Notes under the pieces: generated by a model
Seen by the model: the letters and a program-made list of their open reading frames with translations, nothing else
Databases searched by the model: none
What the model was told of the DNA's origin: nothing
Translations under genes and position numbers: made by a program
Assembly: GCA_038239485.1 (NCBI GenBank)
Contig: JBBSET010000020.1
Span: forward strand, 1-54,953
Source of the DNA: DASQEH01 sp038239485
GTDB taxonomy: Bacteria > Actinomycetota > Actinomycetes > Propionibacteriales > Nocardioidaceae
Reading direction: 5' to 3'
Length of the DNA: 54,953 nt
Shown: piece after piece, positions 17,794 through 30,418 of the stretch
How the letters are laid out: every line of letters starts with the position of its first letter
Position numbering within the stretch: the stretch's first letter is position 1

Positions 17794-18669
17794 TCAACGC
17801 AGGGCATACGTCTCGAAGGACGCCGAGATCACGTCGCGGTCGTCAGGCGTCTTGGCGATCGCGCCCAAGGTGGCGACCACGGCATCGCGGACCAGCTCCG
17901 TCGCGCCGAGGACGGACAGGGCGGCGACCCAGTTGATCGCCTCAGCGATACCGGGAGGCTTGTCGACGTCGAGCGATCGCACCTGCCCGACGAACCCGGC
18001 GGCGGACTCGATCAGGGCGGCATTCGCGGCCGGAACCCGGCGACGGAGGATCTCGACAGCTCGCGCGGGCTCCGGATACTCCAGCCAGTGGTAGAGGCAG
18101 CGCCGGCGCAAGGCATCGTGCAGCTCCCGGGTGCGGTTCGACGTCAGCACGACGACCGGGGGCTGGTCCGCGGTGAAGGTGCCGAGCTCGGGTACGGTGA
18201 CCGACCCCTCGCCGAGGAACTCGAGCAGGAGCGCCTCGAACTCGTCGTCGGCACGATCCACCTCGTCGATCAGCAGCACCGGCGGTCGCGGCCCGCGATG
18301 TCGCACGCACCGGAGAAGGGGTCGCTCCAGCAGGTACTCGACGCTGAACAGGTCGGCCTCGCTGAGCCGTTCGTGCTGCGCCTCGGCCAGCCGGATCGCG
18401 AGCAGCTGGCGCTGATAGTTCCAGTCGTACAGCGCCTCGCTGACGGTGAGCCCCTCGTAGCACTGCAGCCTGATGAGCGGGGCATCCAAAGCCTTGGCCA
18501 GCGCCTGCGCGGCCGCGGTCTTGCCGACGCCGGGTTCCCCTTCCAGCAGCAGCGGGAGACCGAGCTCGAGGGCCAGGTAGACCGCGGTGGAGGTTCCCTC
18601 GTCGGTGAGGTAGTCGGACCGGTCGAAGCTCGCGCGGACATCCGCGGCGCTGGTCAGGCCGGTGCTCAC
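17794..18669 (-). CDS. coxD: MoxR-family AAA+ ATPase, CoxD-like (locus 2)
   Basis: The 291-residue ATPase has Walker A GEPGVGKT and Walker B VLLIDEVDRADDE, plus VLTSNRTRELHDALRRRC. It is closely similar to the locus 1 MoxR (both carry PLIRLQCYEG and EALYDWNYQRQ or ALYDWDFPRQ). In the Oligotropha coxMSLDEFG order the ATPase follows the structural genes, as here. The GTG start at 18669 overlaps the xdhC stop by four bases (GTGA). The long upstream open frame is antisense to or within xdhC and is not used. Confidence 0.9.
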   Translation of the reverse strand: MSTGLTSAADVRASFDRSDYLTDEGTSTAVYLALELGLPLLLEGEPGVGKTAAAQALAKALDAPLIRLQCYEGLTVSEALYDWNYQRQLLAIRLAEAQHERLSEADLFSVEYLLERPLLRCVRHRGPRPPVLLIDEVDRADDEFEALLLEFLGEGSVTVPELGTFTADQPPVVVLTSNRTRELHDALRRRCLYHWLEYPEPARAVEILRRRVPAANAALIESAAGFVGQVRSLDVDKPPGIAEAINWVAALSVLGATELVRDAVVATLGAIAKTPDDRDVISASFETYALR

Positions 18670-19556
18670 ACCGGCTGTGCCAGCACGAAGCGGTCCCGGC
18701 AACCCGGGCCGCAGAACCAGTGGTCGCTGCCGGAGACCGATGCGTGCGGGGTGTCCGCGACCACGGACACCGTCATCCCGCAGACCGGGTCGACCACCTG
18801 CTGGAGGACGTGAGAGCGCCGTCCGGGAGGCGCAGTCAGGCCTTCGAGGCGCACACTGCGCACGATCGCCGCCATGATCGACAGCGCTATCTCCGGTGCG
18901 GTCCTTGCTCCGATGTCGATGCCGACGTGGGTGTAGACACGTCGAAGCTCGTGTTCGGGCAGGTCGAGCTCTTCGAGGAGAAGCTCCCCGCGCGTCTGGC
19001 TGCAGACGAGGCCGATGAAGCCGACCCCTGCGTCGAGGGCTGCACGGATAGCACCGGGCTCGTCGCCGCCGTGGCTCGAGACGACGGCTGCGAGCGCACC
19101 GTCCGGCGACGCACCGTCTCCCGCGCGGTCCACCACGAAGCCGAGCGTGGGAGCCAGCGCGGCCACAGCGGCGGCTGTCGGCGAGTCCCCGACCAGATAC
19201 AGGGCCGGCGACGGCAGCAGCGGTTCGAGATAGATCTCCAGGGCCCCTCCCGACAGGCACGGGTTCACGACGATGCTCGCCCCAGGAGACTCCGGGAATG
19301 TCGCCTCGCCGTCCGGCAGCACCCGAAGCAGCACGCTCAGACCCGAGTCCAGGACCCCGAGGGCAGCCGCGCGCACCGAACCCGCCGCGCACTGGCCTCC
19401 GACGAAGCCCTCGATCGACCCGTCACCCAGCACGATCGCCTGATCACCAGCATGGGCAGAGCTGGGCTCCTGCGCGCGGACGACCGTCGCATGCACGAAC
19501 GGCACCCGCGAGGTGGTCAGCTCGGCTATCCGAGCCACGATCTGAGTTGTCGCCAT
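18666..19556 (-). CDS. XdhC-family maturation protein fused to a C-terminal YHS metal-binding domain (locus 2)
   Basis: The 296-residue protein has an XdhC N-domain (VLGDGSIEGFVGGQCAAGSV), an XdhC_C Rossmann-like region (LYLVGDSPTAAAVAALAP, VGFIGLVCSQTRGELL, VYTHVGIDIGARTAPEIALS) and then, from about residue 253, a YHS domain with DPVCGM and FCGPGCRDRF. YHS domains bind metals such as copper or mercury. Next to a form I CoxL, whose centre needs Mo and Cu, this suggests a metal-handling step. The start MATTQIVARI has the domain's first helix directly after it; a longer frame is Ser/Arg-rich and lacks support. Confidence 0.88.
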   Translation of the reverse strand: MATTQIVARIAELTTSRVPFVHATVVRAQEPSSAHAGDQAIVLGDGSIEGFVGGQCAAGSVRAAALGVLDSGLSVLLRVLPDGEATFPESPGASIVVNPCLSGGALEIYLEPLLPSPALYLVGDSPTAAAVAALAPTLGFVVDRAGDGASPDGALAAVVSSHGGDEPGAIRAALDAGVGFIGLVCSQTRGELLLEELDLPEHELRRVYTHVGIDIGARTAPEIALSIMAAIVRSVRLEGLTAPPGRRSHVLQQVVDPVCGMTVSVVADTPHASVSGSDHWFCGPGCRDRFVLAQPV

Positions 19557-19606
19557 CCCTGTAGTCTTACTCCTCGTCGACGATGACCCGGCTGCTTCGC
19601 GGAGCT

Positions 19607-21995
<2,389 letters not shown>

Positions 21996-21999
<4 letters not shown>

Positions 22000-22511
22000 A
22001 GCGTGCTCCCGACGGTCTCGGCGTCCGCCGACTCCTGTGCGGCTCGTTCCGCGGCCTGGTGAGCGGCGGCCCACTGGACCGACCGCACGATGGTCGTGTA
22101 GCCGGTACAACGGCAGATCTGTCCCGAGATCGCCTCCCGGATGGTGTCCTCGCTGGGATCGGGATCGCGGTCGAGGAGAGCACGCGCGGTCATCAGCATC
22201 CCCGGCGTGCAGAACCCGCACTGCAGGCCGTGACACTGGATGAAGCCCTCCTGGATCGGGTCGAGCACCCCGTCGACCTCGAGTCCCTCCACCGTGGTGA
22301 CCTCGTGGCCGCCGGCCATCGCCGCCAGCACGGTGCACGTCTTGACCGGCTCGCCGTCGAGCCATGCCACGCACGTACCGCAGTTGCTCGTGTCGCAGCC
22401 CCAGTGGGTGCCGGTCAGGCTGAGCTCGTCGCGCAGGAAGTGGACGAGCAGCATCCGCCCCTCGACCTCGCGGGTGACCGCCTCACCGTTGACCGTCATC
22501 GATACCTGCAT
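21996..22511 (-). CDS. coxS: CO dehydrogenase 2Fe-2S small subunit (locus 2)
   Basis: The 171-residue iron-sulfur subunit has GCDTSNCGTCVAWLDG plus a later Cys for one cluster, and QCGFCTPGML with CRCTGYTTIVRSVQWA for the other. It relays electrons from the Mo-Cu centre to the FAD of CoxM. It starts one base after the coxM stop and ends overlapping coxL by four bases. This gives the canonical M-S-L order of true CO dehydrogenase operons. Confidence 0.94.
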
Positions 22512-22512
22512 G

Positions 22513-23418
22513 TCAGCCGGCCCTCTCTGTGTCGTTACGGGCGTCGGGCCCGGCCTGGATGCGTTCGACCGAACGCCGCAACGTGCGGCGGGTCAGCTCG
22601 TCGGCAAGGTGCCGCTTGTAGGCGGCGGTCCCGCGGTTATCGGTGGTAGGGGAGCAGGTCTCGGCAGCGATAGCACCGGCACGCGCGAACAGCTCCTCCG
22701 AGGGCGGCTGCCCGCGAAGCGCCGCCGAGATGGCGGGGATGCCTGTCGTGTTGGGGCCGGCGGCGGCGAGGCCGACCCGGGCGTCGGAGATCACGCCGCC
22801 GTCCATCCAGACCGCGGCCCCGGCGGAGGTCACAGCCCAGTCTCCGGCCCGGCGTTCGACCTTCGCGTAGGCGCTCGAGCCGCCTCGTCGCACCGGGATG
22901 CGTATTTCGGTGAGCATCTCGTCGTGCTCGACGGCGGTCTCGTAGGGACCGCGGTAGAAGTCCTCCATGCTGACGACCCGCTCGCCCGCCGAGCCGCGGA
23001 TCACACAGCTGGCATCGAGGGTCGTGCACACGGCGGACAGGTCCTCGGACGGGTCGGCCTGGCACAGCGAGCCGCCGATGGTGCCGCGGTTGCGCACGAC
23101 CGGGTCGGCGATCACCCGCTCGGCATCGGCGAAGATCGGGAAGGCAGCGACGAGTCCGGCTGACTCGAGCAGCTCCCGGTGGCGGGTCATGGCGCCGATA
23201 CGCACCTCGTCCGGACCGATCCGGATGTACCCGAGCTCGTCATGCAGCCCGTTGATGTCGATGACGTACTCGAGGTTGACGAGGCGGAGCTTCATCATCG
23301 GCAGCAGGCTGTGGCCGCCGGCGACCAGCCTCGCCTCCTCGCCGAGCCGCTCGAGCAGCCCGATCGCGTGGTCCACGCTGGTGGCCCGCTCGTAGTCGAA
23401 CGGGGCGGGAACTTGCAT
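22513..23418 (-). CDS. coxM: CO dehydrogenase FAD-binding medium subunit (locus 2)
   Basis: The 301-residue flavoprotein subunit carries FAD loops AGGHSLLPMMKLRL and NRGTIGGSLCQADPSED and the C-terminal domain with KVERRAGDWAVTSAGAAV and VGLAAAGPNTTGIPA. It is the first gene of locus 2, so its promoter should lie in the 267-base gap upstream. The ATG at 23418 (MQVPAPFDYE) was chosen, with GAGGAA about nine bases upstream; a GTG fifteen bases earlier is less likely. Confidence 0.92.
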   Translation of the reverse strand: MQVPAPFDYERATSVDHAIGLLERLGEEARLVAGGHSLLPMMKLRLVNLEYVIDINGLHDELGYIRIGPDEVRIGAMTRHRELLESAGLVAAFPIFADAERVIADPVVRNRGTIGGSLCQADPSEDLSAVCTTLDASCVIRGSAGERVVSMEDFYRGPYETAVEHDEMLTEIRIPVRRGGSSAYAKVERRAGDWAVTSAGAAVWMDGGVISDARVGLAAAGPNTTGIPAISAALRGQPPSEELFARAGAIAAETCSPTTDNRGTAAYKRHLADELTRRTLRRSVERIQAGPDARNDTERAG

Positions 23419-23444
23419 GGCGACATTCCTCACGTCTGGCGGTG

Positions 23445-23459
23445 GAGAGTTCCACTCTC
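23445..23459. promoter_or_regulatory. Short inverted repeat before locus 2 coxM
   Basis: GAGAGT and ACTCTC are separated by TCC, 26 bases before the coxM start, in the only sizeable gap upstream of the form I operon. It may be an operator or a small hairpin in the leader. There is no direct support beyond symmetry and place. Confidence 0.3.
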
Positions 23460-23685
23460 GTCCCAGGAGAGGCTCGCGTCCATCGCATCTTCAGCGTTTT
23501 GTTGATTTGGGGGCCGCAGCGGCGCAGCTGCGACCTCGCGGACCCCGGATCGACGGTGCCGGCCTACCCGTCGACTCGACGGATCCGGGTCACACGTAGC
23601 CCGAGCGGCGCGACCTCGGCCCGCGGCGGTGAGACTGCCTCGAGCCGAACCGGCCCCGGACCCCCCCGGTGCGAGGGCCGATAGG

Positions 23686-24491
23686 TCAGCGCGTGGCGGC
23701 GAGGGCTCGACGGGTGAGGACCCGTGCCAGGTGGCGGCGGTAGGCCCGGTCGGCGTTCATGTCCTCAACTGGGTCCGTTCCCTCGGCGGCGAGGGACGCG
23801 GCCTCAGCAACCGATGCGCCGGCAGCGAGGGCCTCTTCGGTGGCCGTGGCGCGAAGCGGGGTACTGCCCATGTTGGCGATCGCGACGCGGGTGTCGACCG
23901 TGGCCACGGCGACGACCGCCCAGTCGTTGGCCCGGCGGGTGAACTTCTCGTAATGCCAGGGCGTCGCGCCGGTCCGGGGCAGCCGGATCTCCACCAGCAT
24001 CTCGTCAGCGGCCATCGCGGTCTCGAAGTAGCCGACGAAGAAGTCCGCGGCCGCCACCTGGCGACGTACGCCAGGTCCCTGGACGACGAGAGTGGCGTCG
24101 CTGGCGAGCACCGCGGCGGGAAGGTCGGCGGCGGGGTCGGCGTGCGACAGCGACCCGCCGATCGTGCCTCGGTGCCGGATCTGGGGATCGCCCACGTGGG
24201 CGGCGACTGCGCCGAGCAGTGGGGCCTCGGCCCTCAGCACCGCCGACGACACCAGGTCGCAGTGCCGGGTCAGCGCCCCGACCGCCACCGACTCGCCGTC
24301 GACTCGCACATAGGAGAGGTCGGCGAGCGGACGGACGTCGACGAGGACCGCCGGGAACGCGAGTCGTAGCTTCATCATCGGCAGCAGCGAATGCCCCCCG
24401 GCCAGCAGCTTCGCCTCGTCGCCGAGCTCGGCGAGCTTGGCCACGGCGTCGTCGACGGACTCCGCTCGTACGTACTCGAAGGTCGCCGTGA

Positions 24492-24495
<4 letters not shown>
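23686..24495 (-). CDS. coxM: Mo-hydroxylase FAD-binding medium subunit (locus 3)
   Basis: The 269-residue CoxM-type flavoprotein has loops AGGHSLLPMMKLRL and RHRGTIGGSLSHADPAAD, and the C-terminal domain with HYEKFTRRANDWAVVAVATV and VAIANMGSTPLRA. It is the last gene of locus 3; the start overlaps coxS by four bases. In its C-terminal part it is nearer to the locus 1 CoxM (both YEKF and NMGSTPLRA) than to locus 2, which fits a form II enzyme. Confidence 0.92.
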
Positions 24496-24982
<487 letters not shown>

Positions 24983-24983
<1 letters not shown>

Positions 24984-27301
24984 CAGTCGGTCGTCTCCTT
25001 GTCGGCTGCCGCGGCGTTGATCGCCGCCCATATCCGCATCGAGGTCGTCGGCATGTCGACGTGCCGGACGCCGAGATGGGCGACAGCGTCGACGACGGCG
25101 CTCTGGACGGCCGGGGTGGAGCCGATCGTCCCGGCCTCACCGATGCCCTTCGCGCCGAGGGGGTTGTAGGTGGTCGGGGTCTCGGTCGTGACGAGCTCGA
25201 AGCTCGGCAGCTCGGTCGCGGATACGAAGGGGTAGGCCGCCAACGTCGTCGTCGTCGGGTTCCCGTCCTCGTCGTACAGGACCTCCTCGAGCAGAGCCTG
25301 CGCGGCTCCCTGTGCGAGGCCGCCGTGGCGTTGTCCCTCGGCGATGAGCGGGTTGACCACCACGCCCGCGTCGTCCAGGGCGATCAGCCGCATCAGCTCG
25401 GCCTTGCCGGTCTCGACGTCCACCTCCACCACCGCGACATGCGCACCGAAGGGGTACGTCGCTCCGGGCGCCGAGAAGATCGTGTGCACCAGCAGCGGCT
25501 CCATGGCCGCCAGCGCCGCGAACGTGACACCCGACCCCGGTACGCCGGTGACCATCAGCCCCGCACGGCCATGGTCCACCACCAGGTCGTCAGCGGACAC
25601 CTCCAGCTGGGCTGCCGCCCTGGACTTGGCCAGGTCGACCAGCTCGAGCGACGCCTGCCTGACAGCCGCCCCGCCTTGCTGAAGACTCCGGGAGCCCCCG
25701 GTGCCACCGCCCCTGAGGACGAGGTCGGTATCGCCCCATCGCACCGTGATCTTGTCCATCTCGATCCCGAGCTCGTTGCTGACGAGCATCGCCCACACCG
25801 TCTCGTGGCCCTGGCCGTGAGGGGAGGTGCCGGTGAGAATGCTCGCCGTTCCGTCCGGGTGGACCTCGACGGTGGCGTTCTCCTTCGGGGCGCCGGCCTC
25901 GCTCCCGCCACCGGTGATCTCGACGTACACCGAGACGCCGATACCCAGCTGTCTGACGTCGCCGCGCTCCCTGCGTGACGCCTGCTCGGCGCGCAGGCTC
26001 GGGTAGTCGGCTGCTGCGAGCACCGTATCGAGGGCCATCGGGTAGTTGCCCGAGTCGTAGATGGCTCCGGTGCTGCTCCGGAACGGCTCGGTGAACGCTG
26101 GAAGCAGGTTGAGCCGGCGCACGTCTGCCGGGTCCATCCCGATCTCGGCCGCGAACAGGTCCATCGCCCGCTCGATGGCAGCCGTCGCCTCCGGCCGACC
26201 GGCACCCCGATAGGCACCGACAGGGGTCGTCGTCGTGACAACGCTCCTGAACGAGGTCTGCAGGTTGTCGATGTCGTACACCCCAGGTGCCATCAGCTGG
26301 GTGAGCGTCGGTAGCAGGGCTCCGATGCGAGGGTAGGCGCCGCTGTCCTGCACGATGTCCAGACGGTAGGCGGTGACCCGGCCGGTGCGGCTGCCACCGA
26401 TCGTCACCGTCTGGACCTGGCCGCGGCCATGGGTCATGGCGACCAGGTTGTCAGAGCGAGTCTCCACCCACGTCGCCGGACGGCCGAATCGACGAGCGAT
26501 CCATCCCACCAAGGCCGCCTCGGGGTCGGCGCCGAACTTCGCACCGAACGCACCGCCCACCGCCGGCGTGATCACATGCACCTGCGAAACGTCCAGACCG
26601 AGCAGACGGGCAACCGAGGACTGGGTGCCCTGCGCTCCCTGGTTGGGGATCCACGTGGTCAGCCTGCCGTCCTCCTCCCAGACCGCGGCAGCGGCCCGAA
26701 CCTCGAGCGGCGCGACCGCGACCCGTTGGTTGACGATGGTCCGCGTGGCCACGACCTCGCAGTCGGAGAAGATGTCGTCACGCTCGGGATCCGGTGCCAT
26801 CTCGTACGCCACGTTGGTCCCGGCGCCGGGAAAGAGCAGGGTCTCGCTGGTCAGGGCCAGAACCGGGTCGACGACAGCGGGAAGCGGGTCGTAGCCGACC
26901 TCGACGAGCTCGGCGATGTCCTCGCCGTCGTACCGACCGTCGGTGAGCACCGCGGCGACCGGTTCGCCGACGTAGCGGACGGTCCCCGAAGCGAGCAGCG
27001 GGAGCCCCATCTGCTCGGGATACATGGCGAACGCCGGGGCCGGCGAGGGGATGTCGGTCAGGTCGCCGGCGGTGACGACCCCGACGCATCCCTCGGCTGC
27101 GAGGGCGGCACTGATGTCGATGGAGGTAACGGTGGCGTGGGCGAGCGGCGACCGCACGAATGTGACCCGGACCGCCCGGGCGAGGCGGTCGTCCACGATG
27201 TCGTCGGTGTACACGGCGCCTGTGGTGAGGAAGCCGGGATCCTCCAACCGCTGGACCCGGGTGCCGAGGATGCTGCCGCGGGGCAATCCGAGGGTCGTCA
27301 T
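24983..27301 (-). CDS. coxL: Form II CoxL-type molybdenum hydroxylase large subunit (locus 3)
   Basis: The 772-residue Mo-pterin subunit has form II active-site loop AYRGAGR (in VGAYRGAGRPEATAAIERA), GGAFGAKFG and GAKGIGEAGTIGSTPAV, the last carrying the catalytic glutamate. It lacks the form I cysteine, so CO as substrate is uncertain. The N-terminus MTTLGLPRGSILGTRVQRLE follows the regulator stop by four bases; a longer frame would overlap that gene. It differs from the locus 1 CoxL across its length, so it is not a recent copy. Confidence 0.92.
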
Positions 27302-27305
27302 CGGC

Positions 27306-27707
27306 TCAGGACTTACCCAGTGGTGTCTCGACGACCACGTTCGTCGCCTTGACGACGGCGACGGCAACGGATCCGAGCTCGAGACCGAGCTCGCGAACGG
27401 CCTCGCTGCTGATCAGGGACACCACCCGGAAGGGGCCGCAGTGAAGCTCCACCTGGGCCATCACCTCGTCCATCCGGATGTCGGTGACGAGGCCGACGAA
27501 GCGGTTGCGGGCCGAGCTGGCGGAACCGGCCTGGCTAGGTGCGGCTGATCTGTTGCGGGCGAAGAGCGCGAGCTCGTACCCGTCCACCACCATCCGGCCG
27601 GACGGGTCGGCGACGGAGGTCAGCGACCCGTTGTCGATCCATCGACGCACGGTGTCGTCGCTCACGCCCAACAGCTCGGCGGCCTCGTGGATCCTCATCT
27701 GCGGCAT
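27306..27707 (-). CDS. HTH-TOBE molybdenum-responsive regulator/Mo-binding protein
   Basis: The 133-residue protein joins an excisionase/MerR-type helix-turn-helix (MRIHEAAELLGVSDDTVRRW, residues 4-23) to a TOBE/Mop molybdate- or pterin-binding domain (RNRFVGLVTDIRMDEVMAQV to VVKATNVVVE). Such proteins sense or store molybdate. It is the first gene of locus 3, four bases before coxL, so Mo supply may control that enzyme. An alternative role as a molbindin store cannot be excluded. Confidence 0.85.
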   Translation of the reverse strand: MPQMRIHEAAELLGVSDDTVRRWIDNGSLTSVADPSGRMVVDGYELALFARNRSAAPSQAGSASSARNRFVGLVTDIRMDEVMAQVELHCGPFRVVSLISSEAVRELGLELGSVAVAVVKATNVVVETPLGKS

Positions 27708-27750
27708 ACGCGAAGCCTAGGCCAGGACGGGTGGTAGCGGCCGGCACAGG

Positions 27751-28653
27751 TCAGGTCACGAAACCCGCGTGGACGTGGTCGTGATGGGTGTTGTCACTGA
27801 AGTACTGCGGTGCCGAGCCGAGCAGATACGGACCGCCGACATTGTAGGAGCCCGCAGCAGCCGCTGCCTCCATGTAGCCGGTGACCAGGCCCCGAGGGGT
27901 ATCGCGGTCGACGACCATCCGGCCGTTGATGCGCCACGTGTCGAATGCCCGACCCTGCGGATGGTCGCTGAGCCGGTTGGTGCCGAAGACGTAGATCGGA
28001 TGCCCGGAACGCACCACGCTGACCCCGATGTCGTATGAGTCGGACAGCTGCAGCATCGCGGCCAGGACGCTGTCGTGGACATGCCCGGAGAGGATGTCGC
28101 GTCGAGCCGCCGGCGGTAGGTCGATCCGTGGGCTGGCGAGCACCCGGCGTGCCGCTGTCGTGTGGCTGAAGGCCGGCGCCCCTGGGTGCGAGGGATGCAC
28201 AGCCGTCACCTCCCAACCGCGGCTCGAACGGCTCAAGCGCACGTCGTACGTCGAGCCGCCCCGGCCGACCTCGCCGGAGGTGGTGGGGTGCCAGGACCGG
28301 CAGACGACCAAGACGCTCGCCGCGTCGGTCAAGATGCCGCCGTACTGCGCGTCCACGACCTGCAGTGCTGAGCGGGCTCGGTTGCCTTCCGCCTCGATGA
28401 GGCGGACAGCGGCCAGCTTCGCGGCCGGTGAGACGTCGTTGCTGCTCGGATGCCAGCGGGTGACATCGGGCAGGCCCACCCCCGACGTGGTCGGGGGTGG
28501 GCCTGATGTCACCGGGAGTCGTCGTGACGAGCTGGGCCGCTCGGTGGGCCGGGCCGTCTCAACCGTGGTCGAGGTCGATGCCGCCGAGCAGCCGCTCAGC
28601 AGCAAGCTCCCAGCGAAGGCCACGAAACCGCGGCGGCTCAGCCCGTCACTCAT
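27751..28653 (-). CDS. Tat-type lipoprotein with M15/Hedgehog-like zinc peptidase motifs
   Basis: The 300-residue precursor begins MSDGLSRRGFVAFAG and a lipobox ending SGC at C22, giving a twin-arginine lipoprotein. A Ser/Thr/Pro-rich spacer follows. The C-terminal domain contains SDHPQGRAFD (229-238, the SxHxxGxAxD zinc motif with H231 and D238) and HDHVHAGF (HxH, H293 and H295), as in D,D-peptidases of the M15/Hedgehog fold. A cell-wall peptidase acting outside the membrane is inferred. The longer upstream frame lacks any signal and overlaps the next gene, so the inner ATG was used. Confidence 0.75.
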   Translation of the reverse strand: MSDGLSRRGFVAFAGSLLLSGCSAASTSTTVETARPTERPSSSRRLPVTSGPPPTTSGVGLPDVTRWHPSSNDVSPAAKLAAVRLIEAEGNRARSALQVVDAQYGGILTDAASVLVVCRSWHPTTSGEVGRGGSTYDVRLSRSSRGWEVTAVHPSHPGAPAFSHTTAARRVLASPRIDLPPAARRDILSGHVHDSVLAAMLQLSDSYDIGVSVVRSGHPIYVFGTNRLSDHPQGRAFDTWRINGRMVVDRDTPRGLVTGYMEAAAAAGSYNVGGPYLLGSAPQYFSDNTHHDHVHAGFVT

Positions 28654-28687
28654 CACCCGCCAGTGTGCACGCCCTCCTTCGCGGGAG

Positions 28688-29047
28688 TCACCGTGGCCAG
28701 GCCGTGGTGGCAACTTCGCCACCGACGACATCGACCGTGAGGCGTACGTCGTGACCGCCCTTCTCGTAGAGCTGGTAGCGACCTTCCACCAGCTCGGGGA
28801 ACACCAGCGACGGCACCTGACCATCCTGGACCGGGCGGTTCACCACGGCGACATGCGGGTGGTGGTGGTGCCCCTCATGGTGATGTCCGTCGTGGTGGAC
28901 GTGAGCGGACTGCGGTCGGATCTCGACCTCCACCCCCTCCATCGCGGCGGGCATCGTGACAACGAGTGCCCCGATGTCGTCCCCGATGTCGAGCAGGACC
29001 GATCCTTGCCCGGCGAACGGGTTCTCGGCCGACACGCCCGCGGTCAT
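28688..29047 (-). CDS. Small histidine-rich protein downstream of DUF4331
   Basis: This 119-residue protein has 11 histidines in residues 49-65 (HVHHDGHHHEGHHHHPH), a likely metal-binding loop between two beta-rich halves (VLLDIGDDIGALVVTMP and YQLYEKGGHDVRLTVDVVGG). There is no signal peptide. Its start overlaps the DUF4331 stop by four bases, so the two are coupled. Nickel, zinc or cobalt binding is plausible, but the function is not known. I do not recognise a named family. Confidence 0.75.
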   Translation of the reverse strand: MTAGVSAENPFAGQGSVLLDIGDDIGALVVTMPAAMEGVEVEIRPQSAHVHHDGHHHEGHHHHPHVAVVNRPVQDGQVPSLVFPELVEGRYQLYEKGGHDVRLTVDVVGGEVATTAWPR

Positions 29048-30417
29048 GACGCCTGGGTGGTGCCAGGCATCGTCTGGTATCCGCCACCGGGAAGCCCGAG
29101 GTACGGGAAGTACACCCGGGCGGCCGCGTTCGTGTTCGTCGTCCCGTCGTCGATGGCCGCCGCCGCGCCGTCCGGTGTGTACGTGTCGACGAGCGGGATG
29201 GTGAGACCCGCGATGGCACGCAGCTCGATCGTCACCACGTCATCGTCGACGCGGCGTCCGTTCGGGAAGCCGGCAAGGTCGCCGCCGACCACGCCGAGGT
29301 TGTTCGGTGACGCCGACGGCGGGATCGCGACGTTGAGCCGGAGCAGGTCCGCCTCGACCGGGCCGGTGTAGTTCTGGAAGCCCCGCACCACGCCCCTCGG
29401 GATCCCGGTGAGCAGGATCGCGTGGAGGTCGGCGCGGGCCTTCGTGTATGCCTGCAGGTTCGGGAACACCCCCGGGTACAGCACCGGGAGCAGCCCGGCG
29501 AGCTCGGGGTGGTTCACGTACTTGGCGTAGCGGCTGTCACCACTCGGCGGCCGGGCGTTCCACTCGTCCTTCTCGGCCATCGGCACGATGACCTCGTTGA
29601 ACAGCGGGTTGGCGAGCCGGGAGACCTGCTCCCATGGGCCGGTTTTGACATAGGTGCCGGTCTCGTTGTCGAAGATCCGCGACTTGCGGCGGCTCGCGGT
29701 GGCCCAGACACCGATCACCGCGCCGGGATGCGACTGGTGCGTGGGCATGTCGTGGTTGCGGGTGAGCTCCTTGATGGGGACCTGGAGGGCGATCGAGTGC
29801 ACGTTGTAGGACTGCACGGCGTTGACACCGTTCATGACCGGCATCGAGATCAGGTGCACGTCGTTGAAGGGACGCAGCGCCCCCAGGTCGAAGATGCTGC
29901 CCAGGTCGACGTGGAAGGCATCCGCGCGCTGTCCGGCGAACACCTTGCGGCTGCCCATGTCGTGCACGGCCTGCGCCGACAGCTTGGCGTAATCCGGCGT
30001 GCTGCGCGTGCCCACGTTCACCGGGGGGCACTTCAGGTTCCTGGCGAGGACCCTGGCATTGCCGTTCTGGATCATCGTGACCGTGTAGGTCTGCGGCCGA
30101 TTCCAGGTGGTGTCGCTGATGTCCGTGATCTGGCCGGTGTTGTAGAGGAAGGTCTTGGGGTCACGGATCGTGGTGGTGAACTGGAACCGGTAGGTGATGT
30201 CGGCCGTGGCGTGACCCTTGTTCGCCACGTGGATCTCATAGCGGACGTCGTCCCCGAACTCGTAGAAGTTGGGACCTCCGTCGGGCTGCTGGAGCGGGAT
30301 GAAATTGGCGATCAGGGTGACGGAGTCCGGTCGCTTGGGGCTGACGAAGGCGTAGACGTCGGTGCCGTCGGCAACCGGGTCCTTGGCGATCTCCGGTGCT
30401 TCGCGGTGCGAGGACAT
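29044..30417 (-). CDS. DUF4331-family protein
   Basis: The 457-residue protein begins MSSHREAPEIAKDPVADGTD and VYAFVSPKRPDSVTLIANFI, the hallmark of DUF4331. RYEIHVANKGHATADITYRF and a C-terminal region PDGAAAAIDDGTTNTNAAA follow. Its biochemical role is unknown. No signal peptide precedes MSSHREAP. It sits one base after the Tat protein and four bases over the His-rich protein, in one operon, suggesting they act together. The start was chosen on the conserved N-terminus. Confidence 0.88.
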   Translation of the reverse strand: MSSHREAPEIAKDPVADGTDVYAFVSPKRPDSVTLIANFIPLQQPDGGPNFYEFGDDVRYEIHVANKGHATADITYRFQFTTTIRDPKTFLYNTGQITDISDTTWNRPQTYTVTMIQNGNARVLARNLKCPPVNVGTRSTPDYAKLSAQAVHDMGSRKVFAGQRADAFHVDLGSIFDLGALRPFNDVHLISMPVMNGVNAVQSYNVHSIALQVPIKELTRNHDMPTHQSHPGAVIGVWATASRRKSRIFDNETGTYVKTGPWEQVSRLANPLFNEVIVPMAEKDEWNARPPSGDSRYAKYVNHPELAGLLPVLYPGVFPNLQAYTKARADLHAILLTGIPRGVVRGFQNYTGPVEADLLRLNVAIPPSASPNNLGVVGGDLAGFPNGRRVDDDVVTIELRAIAGLTIPLVDTYTPDGAAAAIDDGTTNTNAAARVYFPYLGLPGGGYQTMPGTTQAS

Positions 30418-30418
30418 G

